Shown here in pieces: positions 38,807 to 49,200 of a stretch of DNA of 64,000 nt (position 1 is the first letter of the stretch; each line of letters starts with the position of its first letter). The DNA is taken from contig JAVFHQ010000051.1 in assembly GCA_035135055.1 (NCBI GenBank), positions 1 through 64,000 on the forward strand, in the 5' to 3' direction. Position numbers and translations under genes: made by a program. The DNA is from Oleoguttula mirabilis. Lineage: Eukaryota > Ascomycota > Dothideomycetes > Mycosphaerellales > Teratosphaeriaceae. The notes beneath the pieces are model-generated. The model was given only the letters and a program-made list of their open reading frames with translations. It did not search any database and was not told the DNA's origin.

Positions 38807-39868
38807 TCATCTGTTGAACCTGGGACCAATGCCAAAATCCTGCCCAGGCCCCGAGTACGAGTTGTCATTGAGATGCTTGTCCATGACTGCGTCGGACACG
38901 CCCGTTAGCTGCGCGCAACTGTGCGTGCCCATTATTCTGCGGAAGCACTCGCAACTGCTGGTTATCGGTATGTACCCCCTGGCAGCGCTCTGCTGCACGA
39001 AACGAGCATGCACCCTGTGCATCGGCTGCCAGAAGTCTACCGCTGGCGGATGCAGAAGGGCGAGCCGCTGATTGCCATTACAGTAGAATCGCGCGTTTGG
39101 GACGTGAAATGTGTTGACCGATTTCACTGCGGGCCGGTGACTGGGAGCCTCGCACCACTTGTCGATCTCAGCCTGCTCGATGGCGTGGTTGCCGCACGCA
39201 CACAGGTAGTCGCCATCGACTGGATACCACTTGTACTTCGAAGGGCAGATGGCCATGGATGCAATCATAGTCTGCACTCGGTCCTCGTGTTGGGTCAGTT
39301 GGCCGCGAGCCTCTGCAGCCTTGCGAGCCTCGCCGCCTTTGTTGGATCCTGGATACACCAGGGTCTGTGTTCTGCTGCTCGTCGTTGACTGCGACGAAGA
39401 GGTGTGGGCAGCGGGAGGTGCCGGAGGTACTTCGACTATCAGACTGTCGTAGTCAATCGTCGATTGCTGAGGCTGCGGCCGCTGTATTTCGGCCATCATA
39501 CTGTCGTAGTCGATCGCAGGATGCTGCTGAAGCTGTGGCTGCTGAACAGGAGCATTCTGCGACTGCTGGGCCGGTATAGTGGGCTGATAGACTGGGGGCG
39601 CATAGTTGACCATTGGAGGTGGCGGCGGCTGTTGCTGCTGCTGATAGCGAGAGCCTCGATGGCTATGCGTTGTTGAGGTCGTCGAATGCGTGATCACTAT
39701 CTGAGTCTGCGGCTGGCCACCCACCTGCCCATGACTCCGCCACGGTTGTTGTTGTTGTTCAAGCACGGGTGGCTGCTGACCGTACTGGAAGACTTGCTGC
39801 CGATTAAGCGCCGGGTAGGTCGGTTGCTGTGGCTGATAGTAGCCTTGGTATCTGTTCGGGTTGCTCAT
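38807..39868 (-). CDS. Gln/Pro-rich protein with a C-terminal Cys-rich domain
   Basis: 353 residues from ATG 39868 (MSNPNRYQGYYQPQQPTYPA). The first ~190 residues are Gln/Pro/Tyr-rich and low in complexity, with a duplicated block (IDYDSMMAEIQRPQ and IDYDSLIVEVPPA). The C-terminal ~150 residues look folded and hold cysteines and aromatics (CPSKYKWYPVDGDYLCACGN, WCEAPSHRPAV, CECFRRIMGTHSC), perhaps a zinc-stabilised domain. No family recognised. The prion-like N-terminus suggests condensate or RNA-linked behaviour, by composition only. Confidence 0.65.
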   Translation of the reverse strand: MSNPNRYQGYYQPQQPTYPALNRQQVFQYGQQPPVLEQQQQPWRSHGQVGGQPQTQIVITHSTTSTTHSHRGSRYQQQQQPPPPPMVNYAPPVYQPTIPAQQSQNAPVQQPQLQQHPAIDYDSMMAEIQRPQPQQSTIDYDSLIVEVPPAPPAAHTSSSQSTTSSRTQTLVYPGSNKGGEARKAAEARGQLTQHEDRVQTMIASMAICPSKYKWYPVDGDYLCACGNHAIEQAEIDKWCEAPSHRPAVKSVNTFHVPNARFYCNGNQRLALLHPPAVDFWQPMHRVHARFVQQSAARGYIPITSSCECFRRIMGTHSCAQLTGVSDAVMDKHLNDNSYSGPGQDFGIGPRFNR

Positions 39869-40966
39869 GGTGGTGACTTGCTTGTGATTAACGAACTTGG
39901 AAAACGATTGTTGGAAGAGCACTCGTACTGCTAGGTAAGGTCGGCGTGATGTTTCACTGAGGAAAAGCATGAGCCGACCCCGAATCAGCTACGTATATAT
40001 ATATATATATATATACTGGAGGGCGGGATTCACTGCATCTGCAGCGGATTAAAATCGACCATCGTCGTGCATCGCCATGGTGAACACACGGCGAGCTGCT
40101 CCTTTCCGGTACGGGCGGCTGGCCTTCTCGTATTGACTACCGCTTGTATATGAGTTCGATCGTGGCCAAGTTTGCCTATTTGCGTAGTTCATCGATCTGT
40201 CACGGTCTTGACGCCAGTCCATGCGTCCAACAAACCTTCAAGCATCCTGTGCCCATCCATCATCTCATTGAGCCTGGCAATCACCATGACAGGCACGCCG
40301 GTCGTATGTTTGGCACCGTGAGGCTCAGCACCCGATCGTGACACATACCCTTGGCGCGAAGAGCAAAGCTCATGCGCCCGCGCGCTTGCTCCACCAGCTC
40401 GAAAGCCTGATCTGGCTTTCACACTCCCCGTTGAGCTGCATGCACTGGTTGAGCCGGCCGCCCGAGGCTTCATGGTGGGTAAGTCGACGTACAAGCCACC
40501 GGCGTAACGACAGGCACAGACATTACCTCAACGACGTCCGGCATCACGCCTGGCACCTAGAGATCTCCGGTCGACCTGCAAGTCTACGTTGAGCAGCCAT
40601 CGGCGCATGCACGACTTGTCCCTCTTACAGCAAATGTGATATGGAGCGCACTGGTAAAAGCAAGCATCCCACGGTAAGCCCAGATACCCGAGATGAGGAC
40701 AACGATGACGCCGGTGGTCGTCGGAACGGCAGGACTTTCTGTAGTACATATGTAGACTGGTCACGACGAACCAGACGACCGTCAATGTGCCATCCGCAAA
40801 GTTCCGGCTATCACTGTGACTCTCCGTCATCAGGCAAGAATGATGTGGGCAATGGCTTTACCAGTGACCACAGGAGGCCGAACAGAGCAGCAGCGTGTCA
40901 ACGCCCGTCTATTCATCATTGCACCCCCTACAGCCTCGCCGTATTCACTACCTCACCACCCTCAAG
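39869..40966. other. Intergenic region
   Basis: 1.1 kb between the Q-rich gene and the aminopeptidase stop. Apart from the TA repeat, short minus-strand ORFs near 40190-40830 include a Cys-rich stretch (CFYQCAPYHICCKRDKSC), but no convincing exon set could be built. Confidence 0.4.
39994..40015. repeat. (TA)11 microsatellite
   Basis: Eleven TA units lie 126 bp upstream of the Q-rich gene start on the minus strand. It could serve as a TATA-like promoter element, but that is only by position. Confidence 0.8.
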
Positions 40967-42662
40967 TCAATCGACCACTATCTTTCCCTCCAACTCCCCA
41001 TAATGCTCAAAGAACGCATCAAACAAGTTCACGCCATGCTCCACATCATAGCACCCCGCCGTCTCGCGAATCGAATGCATAGCCAACTGCGGGTTCCCCA
41101 CATCAATCGTCCGCGCGCCCAGCTTGGCACTCAACATCGGGCCAATGGTACTCCCGCATGCACTGTCGTTCCTGACAACGAACATCTGGAGCGGCACACC
41201 ACCACTGACGGACTTGCTGCCGGGTGCCTGGTAGGTCGCGGCCTTGGCGCGCTTGGCGCATTCGGCGAGCAGGACGACGCCGGGGGAGTTGGTGGCGTAG
41301 CGGACGTTGGCGTTGATCTTGATGACGGTGCCAGCGTTCATTTCGGGCCGGTGCTCGGACTCGTATTTAGCGCCGTAGTTGGGGTTGACTGAGTGGGCCA
41401 TGTCTGCGCTGACGAGGAGGGACGTGGCGAGGGTTTGTTCGAAGGCCGTGCTGTTCTCGTCGCCGCCTGTGGACATCTTGTCGTAGGACTTGTCTGAATC
41501 CGATGATGAGGATGAAGGCGTGGAGGGTAAGCAGCTGAGGCGTCGGAGCACGGCGGGGAGCATGTTGCTGTCGGCGCCTTGGGCTGATGTCGAGCCGATC
41601 TCTTCGTGGTCGAAGCAGGCGATCAGGCGGATGGTGCTGTCATGTTTGAGTGCGGAGGATGATGACAGGGATTGGATGATGCCTTCCACGGCGCAATATG
41701 TCATGCCCAGATTGTCAAGACGGGCGGAGAAGACGAACTCGTTGTTCAGGCCGCCGATACACGCGGGTTGGGTGTCGTAGAGTACGAGCTCAAAGTCCAG
41801 GATCTCGTCCTCTTTGCAGCCGGCCTCTTCGGCGACCAAGGTGATGAGGTAGGGGTGGTGTCGCTGCTTGGGCGTCTTGAGCGGCTCAAAGCTAGCCGCC
41901 TTCTCGGCTTCAGCCTCGGCCTTCTTGGTCTCTTCAGCGGTCTTGCCCGTCCTGTTCAGCTCTGCGGAGACCAGACCAGTGATGGGGAAGAGCTGTGCTT
42001 CCTTATTGAACTCGAAAGGCACGCTGCCGCCAAAGTGCACTGCCAGGTTCGGTATCCGGCATACAGGCCTGCTGATCCGGACTAGCCTCTGCTCCATGTC
42101 GCCATTGCTGGCCTTGACCATGACCCTACCCGCTACTCCCAAGTCCCGATCGAACCATGTGTGCCACATGCCTCCTCCGTACGTCTCGACTCCCACCTGC
42201 ATGAAGCCGTCGGCGGTGCGCTTCGAGACGGGCTTGATACGCAGGCACGGCGAGTCTGTGTGCGCACCGACCATGGCGACGGGATTGCCGGGCTTCCATT
42301 GCGAGCCGATGGCGAAGGCCACGACGGTGGAGGCGTTGCGGGTGAGGTAGTACTTGCCGCCGGGTACAAGGGTGGATGTCCAACTATCACGTTCCTGGAC
42401 GACACCTCGTCAGCTCACGTGACCGCTGCTTTGCTCGAGCTGCCCGTCCCGAGCAGGCCTTGCTCGGTGAGGCATACCTTGATCTGCTTGAAGCCAGCCT
42501 TCTCTAATCGCTGCTTGGCCGAGCCGACGGCGTGAAAGGCTGTGTCGGCATGTCAGCCTTCTGAACGGTGATGGCTACGCAGCGCTCCTACGTACGAGTC
42601 GGCGAAGCATTGAGGAAGTCTACAAAGTCCTCAGCCCGCCTCAAGGACGCTGTGCCCGCCAT
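40967..42662 (-). CDS. Aspartyl aminopeptidase, M18 family, three exons
   Basis: Exons 42662-42596, 42539-42478 and 42394-40967 join to 518 residues: MAGTASLRRAEDFVDFLNAS, then PFHAVGSAKQRLEKAGFKQI, then KERDSWTSTLVPGGKYYLTR. Introns have GTACGT..ACACAG and GTATGC..TCCAG ends. M18 metal and catalytic motifs are present: VGAHTDSPCLRIKP, ARLDNLGMTYC, CFDHEEIGSTSAQGA, VSADMAHSVNPNY and the C-terminal GCYDVEHG. M18 enzymes form dodecamers and remove N-terminal Asp/Glu; in yeast the relatives are cytosolic (Yhr113w) or vacuolar (Ape1/Ape4). No long propeptide is seen, which favours the cytosolic DNPEP-like type. The acidic/Ser insertion near PSTPSSSSSDSDKSYD is longer than usual. Confidence 0.93.
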
Positions 42663-43121
42663 GTTGCTGTATGCTCGACGAGGGCGAATGGACCTCGTGA
42701 GGCGCGGAATCGGGGTGGTGAAGCTTGGACTCGGGCAAGGACTGAATGCACCTTTGTATCCGGTGGCGACTCGGATGAAATACGGGCGGATGTTCATGTG
42801 ATGTTGCGACAGTAACAAAGTGTCGCATTCACGCCGATGTTTGGGGCGACGTCTGGACACCTGCCCAATCGGGACGACAGGGCCCAAGCGCGTCCCTGTT
42901 CCTATCACGGTATCACCCCGCCGAGTGGGGCGAAAGTCGAGACGGAAGTTTTTGGGAGCCAAAGCTTGCTGCTCTAACAGAACGTCACTCTATTCTGTCT
43001 ACATAGCTAGCATCATCACGCCCTGCTCGCCATTGCTGGACGAGATGGCTACGACATACGCCTGGCCCTGAGCGCCTTGCCCGTCGCACGACCGAGCCCG
43101 CATTACAGAACATCAGCCACC
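42663..43121. promoter_or_regulatory. Divergent intergenic region, aminopeptidase / DUF202
   Basis: 459 bp between divergent starts. No clear motif seen. Confidence 0.3.
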
Positions 43122-43559
43122 ATGTTCGCCCGCTTCACCCGCCTCTTCGCCAACGAGCCCCTCAAGAACACGGGCTCCCTCGCCCGGGACTTGCTCGCCT
43201 CCGAACGCACCTTCCTCGCCTGGACACGGACAGGCCTAGGCTTCATCGCCCTCGGTGTCGCTCTGGAGAAAGTCGAGGCTTTTGCCGCCATCGCCCCCTC
43301 TCTGCTGCGACTGGAGAACCACAACACCAAGCTGGCCGCAGGCGTATTGGTTGCAAGCGGGAGTCTATGCGTGGCGCATGGAACAACGAGGTACTTCGGG
43401 GTGATGGGTGATCTCAAGGCCGGCGTGTTCAGACCGAACAAAGTGGGTGTTATTGGCCTAACAGCGGCGAGCATTGGGATTGCGTTCGCGGGCACGCTGC
43501 TGGTGTTGGAGAACGAGGGTGGGCGGAAGAACAAAGCGAGTACTGCGAAGGCTATCTGA
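43122..43559 (+). CDS. DUF202 (YidH-like) small membrane protein
   Basis: 145 residues from ATG 43122 (MFARFTRLFANEPLKNTGSL). The DUF202 signature is ARDLLASERTFLAWTRTGLG, followed by FIALGVALEKVEAFA. Three membrane segments are visible: around TGLGFIALGVAL, LAAGVLVASGSLCVAHG, and VGVIGLTAASIGIAFAGTLL. The conserved Arg-Asn/Glu face of DUF202 (ASERTFLAW) is intact. In fungi this domain also occurs in vacuolar VTC proteins; here it stands alone. Function unknown; membrane location is clear. Confidence 0.88.
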   Translation: MFARFTRLFANEPLKNTGSLARDLLASERTFLAWTRTGLGFIALGVALEKVEAFAAIAPSLLRLENHNTKLAAGVLVASGSLCVAHGTTRYFGVMGDLKAGVFRPNKVGVIGLTAASIGIAFAGTLLVLENEGGRKNKASTAKAI

Positions 43560-44577
43560 ATGTCGCTCGACGCCGTGTACGAGTACAGCACAGCCGATGT
43601 GAGATGGAACGGGTGATGGCCTCGTCTCGGCCCACAGCTGCAAAAATCTACCCGGGACGGCGGCTGGCCAAGTTGCAACGCAAGATGCCGTATGCCTCAC
43701 AGAGGTGCCTTCGCTGCCACTGTACTATCCGCAGCACACAGCCCGCACTCGCGACGGTGAGCGAGCTCTGCACTAGTCAGGCCGGCGCCTCCCGGCGAAC
43801 ATGATGTCCGGATCACGATATCACGTGGCTGCAGAGACGCTGATAGGCAGGGATTCCCTGCGACTAGCTACTCAGCGCTGCGTGACAGTCCAAGTCCCGA
43901 CGCGCATCATGAGCGGGGAGTCGGAAGCTGGGCCCTTATCTGTGCTGTTGAACCATGTGTCGCCTTCCTCATCTCGACTGTCAAGCGATCAATGCCACTC
44001 ACTTTCCCAATGGCTGTGGAACGCTATGATAGCACCATTTCCATCGCCGATACATTTTGCTGTTGCGCCAGTGACCCGTCTCCGATCATGTTGACCCGTG
44101 TTGGAGTAGCGCTCTCCAAGCGACAAGACATACGAGAAGATCCCAGTACTTCTGACGTGGTATCCTGATACCATGAGCGTCTCCGCTCTCTGCCGCCGTC
44201 CATGCAACTTACCCTCCCAGCCCATGTTTGAGCGGTCTCGTCTCCGCCCTTCATTATTTGACTCATCGTCTCCCTTGCAAGCAGCCTCGACTCAGCTTGC
44301 GATGGTCGTGCAAAGCTTAAGACCGAGTTGCGCAACTGTCCTGCCGCCGCGGTTCAACACTCCCGAGCGATAGAGCAGCTGCCTCATACAGCACCTCTGC
44401 AGCCTGCTTATGGATATGCTGCCAGGGCTTAGTGACTCAAGGTCATACTCAGCAGCCCATTTCTCTCTACCCTCTGCTCACCCCCTCTCACCCCCTCTCA
44501 CCCTCTCTCACCTTCTCTCACCCTCTCTCACCCTCTCTCACCCTCTCTCTGCTCCTCTTCTCCCGCATGCCTGAGCT
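43560..44577. other. Intergenic region with CT-rich microsatellite
   Basis: About 1.0 kb between the DUF202 gene and the end of the first broken paralog. No ORF with a domain. The right end is a CTCTCACC-type repeat. Confidence 0.4.
44465..44560. repeat. CTCTCACC-type tandem repeat
   Basis: Roughly eight to ten imperfect 8-10-bp units of CTCTCACCCT form a pyrimidine-only strand of about 95 bp. It abuts the 3' end of the broken paralog at 44578. Simple repeat; no CRISPR-like spacers. Confidence 0.8.
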
Positions 44578-45869
44578 TCAGAGCCGTACGGACTCGCTTC
44601 CCGCTTCCCGCTTGCGACGATTCGTGCTTATTGCGTTCGGTGGGAAGAGCTCGGCAGCCTTGCTTTCGAGCCATGTAGCATCTTCCTTATCACCTGTTTG
44701 GCGTGCGAGCTTAGCAGCATCCCGGAGGCAGATCCTGAAAACGGCTTGGCCGGCTGGATGGGGCGGTAAGAAACGTCGGCCCTCCTCTGTAGACTTGTCT
44801 TCGAAGAGCCGTCGGAAAAACTCGACTGCTGGATGGGCGCTCGGGCGGACGGGGTGAACAGGCGCAGACGCACGATGCTTAGCTGACGCTGCAGAAACCC
44901 TCCCTTGGTACCGTAACCCTCTGCATAGCTGAGGAAGCGGTCGTAAAGCTTGGGGTCCGTCTTCGGATACTTGCCGCTCCCGAGCGCGTTGGAGAGCTCC
45001 ACGAAAGCGGGCCACTCTGACATGGTCATCCACTCTGCTCGTCCAGAGCCCTCGGAACTGTTTGGCTGGACGAGGCCCAGCTCTCCCCGGTGAGGGTTAC
45101 AGATTGCCTGACGCAGTTTCAGGAAGTTTAGGAATGGGATCAGCCCAGCGTCTGCGCCCATGGGACTTGCATGTGCAAGGTACGCCCGGATAAGGTGGCG
45201 GAAAAGAAAGCCGCGCCATATGTACCGCTCTTCCTCCCTAAGATGCTGGGTCGCTTCGAGCGGGAAAATGACCTTCAGCCAGTTCAAGATGTAACGATCA
45301 AGCTTTTCGGCTACAGCGAAGTAGCAAAGCCAGTGCTGCGCTTCGAAGTCGCTCAATGTCGAATGCGTCCACGCCGAGTCATCATCCCATATATGCTGCA
45401 GGAAAATGCCCGCTACCGGCTTCGCATTGACGACTTGTATACGCTGCGCTTGAGGCAGCTGATTGATTTGCTCATAATATGCTTGGAGACAAAGGCGAGC
45501 AGCATCGAGCGGCGCTCGCTTCTCTGCGATGGCAGCCTGGAGCACCTCGACAGGATGCTCCGATCCTGCTTGAAGTTGGGCTCTGACGGCTTTTGCGGCC
45601 GGCGATTCAGGGCCAGGGTCACGCCGTTCTCTGGTCAACCGTGACCATCGAGGAGAGTCCTCGCTCAAATCATCGTGACTGTGTTCCCTACGTGGCGGTC
45701 GCGGGCCCCTGGTTCGGGTTGGTAATTCAGGCAGGTTATCGTTGCTGTCGTACTCCCTCCTTTCGTGAAGTGAGACGGAGCTTGTAAATGACCGTCCTAT
45801 GCGCACGAGACCGAGAGGCGTGCGGAATACTTTGAGTATGTTCTTGCTGCTCACTCGGCTAGCGAACAT
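44578..45869 (-). pseudogene. Mitochondrial-type paralog family, member A, one frameshift
   Basis: From ATG 45869 the frame runs 413 codons to 44628, but the last ~80 codons are out of frame. The family C-terminus (EFFRRLFEDKSTEEGRRF, ICLRDAAKLARQTGDKEDAT, WLESKAAELFPP) lies in the next frame, ending at 44578. A single missing base near 44855 (TTCACCCCGTCC) accounts for the switch. The N-terminus is presequence-like: Arg/Ser-rich, few acidic residues (MFASRVSSKNILKVFRTPLG ... IGRSFTSSVS). Family blocks: HPVEVLQAAIAEKRAPLDAA, FLQHIWDDDSAW, WLCYFAVAEKLDRYILNWLK, SEWPAFVELSNALGSGKYPK. It is not a family I recognise; helical and mitochondrial by inference. Members B, C and D lie at 53.5, 55.0 and 60.9 kb. 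Confidence 0.7.
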
Positions 45870-46294
45870 TGCTGCGGGCCGACATCAATACGCCGTGTCA
45901 AGCGAATCGCGTCTCTGGGTAGCGTCGTATCATCCAGATGGCAGAAGACTTCATGTTCATGTTGATGTTGATACCGTGCGTCAGAGCTACACCGAGGCAG
46001 ACACAAGTCGTGGTGCATCTACAGAGTGAAGCGATACCAGCAACGTGACACAGGTACAGGTACGTATCTACAGCCAGGAGGCTGGCAGCACAGTAAAGCA
46101 GGCGAGCTTTGCGGGCGCCATCTCCCTTCAAGTAGGGCCGATGCACTACAGGCGTTCTGACAGCGTCTCAAACACAAGGCTGTGCCAGCTGTACAATATG
46201 TAAACGTGGGTATCTCATCATACTAAACACTTCATATTCAGCCCATCAGCCCGCCAGTGCTGAAAAGATCTCAGCACCGGGTGTACGAGCAGCA
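45870..46294. other. Short intergenic region
   Basis: 425 bp between paralog A and the stop of the Sip3/Lam gene. Nothing recognisable. Confidence 0.3.
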
Positions 46295-49200
46295 CTATAT
46301 TACGCTCGTCCCATTTCCAATTTCATCCAGCTCGATTCGGCAGGAGCGGCAGTACTCCGCAAAGTCATCACCAAGCTCCGCATCGACCTCCGCAGCTGGC
46401 AAAACACTCTGCTTGCCCTTCCCTTTGCTCGGTCGCTTCTCCCTCAGCATCTGCTCCACACGAGCACACTTCTGCTCCTCAGCGCGCACCCACTCCTCCC
46501 ATTCCGCGCTGACCACATCGCTTTCTACGCGATTGACAACACGCAGAGCGACGAGTAAGTCGTGGCGATATAGGGCCAGAGCATCACGAGTGCGGTGTAG
46601 GCGAGCGCCTTGCCGGTGCGGCGGACCTAGCGAGGAGTCCGTCGAGCTGACTAGCTCGCTGAAAGTCGTCTTGCACGTCCTCGCGCTTCCGGCAGGTATC
46701 ATGGCCGCCAAGGTGTGATTGAAGTTCGTTGGCGCAACAAGCTCGTCGATGTCGGTAAGGTAGATCGACTTGCTCATGGCCGGATTCGGAGTGACCCCCA
46801 ATCTCGTCATGAAACGACCTGCACTGCGCTCATGGTACCAGGACAGACCCTCACGGTAACCATACCAGCTGTTGTACACCATGCTAATAGCCAGCATTGC
46901 GACTAGCAGTGTATGCGCGGTGCAAACACTGACCACGGCCTTGCCCAGCGCGACAAGGACGCCAAAGGCCATACTCACCAAGCCCAGTAGTCTAGCGAGT
47001 ACATCGTTCACGACGAGTCTCGGCAGACCGACAGCCTTCCGCTGTTTCAGCCCTGCGGCCGCTCCGGTCCCGCCCAGGTTCGTCATGGCTGAGGCGTCAA
47101 TCAGTGGGGCCTGGGTCTGTTGGCCGACGTTGCCGAAGATCTCAACGGCTCTGTTCGTCTTGCTGTGACTGCCGAGTTTGGCGACCTGGTCCATTGCAAC
47201 ATTGGTCAAGTCCAAAGCGTCTGCCTCCAGGGTGTTGATCGCTTGCATTTCGATCAGCCTCTGTACGTATGGCCATTTTGGCGCCTTAAGCCAGTTGATG
47301 TGCTGGAACACGGCGAGCTTGCATCTGCTCTTGGCCGTGTGCGTGATGATGATCTTCGTGATTGGCATGAATCTGGTGGCGTAGGGCAAGCGCCAAGGGC
47401 TTTTGGTGTTGGTGACAACGTAACAAAGATGGTCGTTGAGGATATCAATGGTCTGCGTATCCGCCAGTGGTGTAGCCTGGCCCGGGCTGGCGAACTGCCG
47501 CGTCCAATGGCCGTCATTCTGCTCCGCCGTCTTCGTCCACGCGGTCTGCGCAATCTTGTCTGCCCATCGGTTGTAGTAGAGCAGCTGGAAGACTGCACTC
47601 TTGTCGCCGAACATGACATGAAACAAAGCCTTTGCAGAGACATTGAAGTCACGCGTGACGCTTGCCTGCATGCCTTGAGGCGCATACACAACCGGCTGCG
47701 CAGGCAACTTGAACTTCTGCACCTCCCGCCCAGTCCTGACAGGGTCACCGTACAGCGTCCCATCGATGCGAAGGCTGGCCTTGACGTTACGTTCCTTGCG
47801 GCCAGGACTTCTCTGCTGGTCTCCGGCGGTCGCCGGCGGAGAGTCACCGTCAAAGGTTGCATCCTCCCAGCTTTCTACGCTGGAGCTACGCTGCGGCTGC
47901 TCAATCTCCATCTTGATGAGAGCCTTCAACACCTCCTCCAAGCTCGCCGGCTGCTCTGCACTCGCATTGCGCACTAGAAAGCTCAGTCGTCTTTGCAGCA
48001 ACCTCAGCGGCTCCAAGAAGACCTTTACCGTAACCCTCCTAAAGTCGTCCTGCTGGTCCGCGCGCTCTTTAAGATGCAGATATACAAAGTCACAGTCGCG
48101 GCCAGGCGCAGCGGTGACCTCTCTGATGCCACCGAGGCTTATACTGGTGATGAGCACCAAGCCAAGGTGATTGCTGTAGAAGTATACCTCTTTCTCGGTG
48201 ACGTACACGCGACCCGGGAACTCTTGCTGTTCGTTAGGGTTCCAGGTAGCGCGGAAGACAAGCACAACCTTTTCCGAACGCGGTACTGATGGGAACAGCA
48301 TCCCGAACTGCGCTTGCTGCGCCTTGAGCGGGAGCGGGTAGTAGTTGGGATATTCATCGCTCTCTCCCAGTGTCGCCGGAGTCGTGCCACTGAGTGGTCC
48401 ATCATTGGCGATGCTTACCGTCTTTCGATGCCTCAGTCCGCCACCTAGCAGATCGATAGGGAGTGGGACTACGGCCTTTGACGTCTCCCCCATGCCGTCC
48501 ATGATGCCAAGGTCATCCTGTGTCACGGAGCTGGTGCCAATTGGCGAGCCTACCGGCTGCGAAGCCAGTCGCTGCTGCGCCGACTCTTCCCCAATACGGT
48601 TCACATAACCCCAATTGCTGCTACCCCACAGATTAGCCATGATGCCGGAAGGCATGCCACTGCCGTCTGCGCCTCTGCCTAGGCCTATGCCCCGCTCACT
48701 GCTGACAATGACAGCAGTATGGCTAAGGTTCGTAGGCGCAGGTGGGTTGGCGAGGGTTGACGGTGCAAGGCTGCTGGTGGGCATAGTAAAGATCCTTCGC
48801 GCTGAGTTGCCACTTTCAGCGCTGGACGGCGTCGAGGGAGCACCAGGGCCGACAGGCAAGATGTTGTGACTTGCCGAGATTAAGCTAGCAATACCGCCAG
48901 CAGCAGGTGCCTGACTCTGCTGCGGAGATGTGGGAATGCGCTTGTGCAAGTCCAGTTTCTGGATGATCCGAGCTGCGTGCTCTCTGCTGCCTTCGCCCTC
49001 CAGCTTCTCAAGACTCATGATCCTGCGAGCTGCAGGTGCAGCGACATCGAAGCTGGCGTGGCTGGCGACACTGCTGATGGTACCCTCACGCTCCGGCACG
49101 GAGAGGGCAGGGGCAGGCTCGTCAGCAGGATGGGAGTCTCCGATCTTTGCAGCAAACTCTGGCGCGACGGGCGGTGTGACTGCGAACGCTGGATCAATAC

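Noticed and set aside
40189..40830. Minus-strand ORFs with a Cys-rich stretch
   Set aside because: No start or splice set gives a continuous protein; the low-complexity parts look random.
44465..44560. CRISPR-like regular repeat
   Set aside because: Units are 8-10 bp and contiguous with no spacers, in a eukaryotic genome; a simple microsatellite.
47120..47977. 285-codon plus-strand ORF
   Set aside because: Antisense to the VASt region of the Sip3/Lam gene; no domain.
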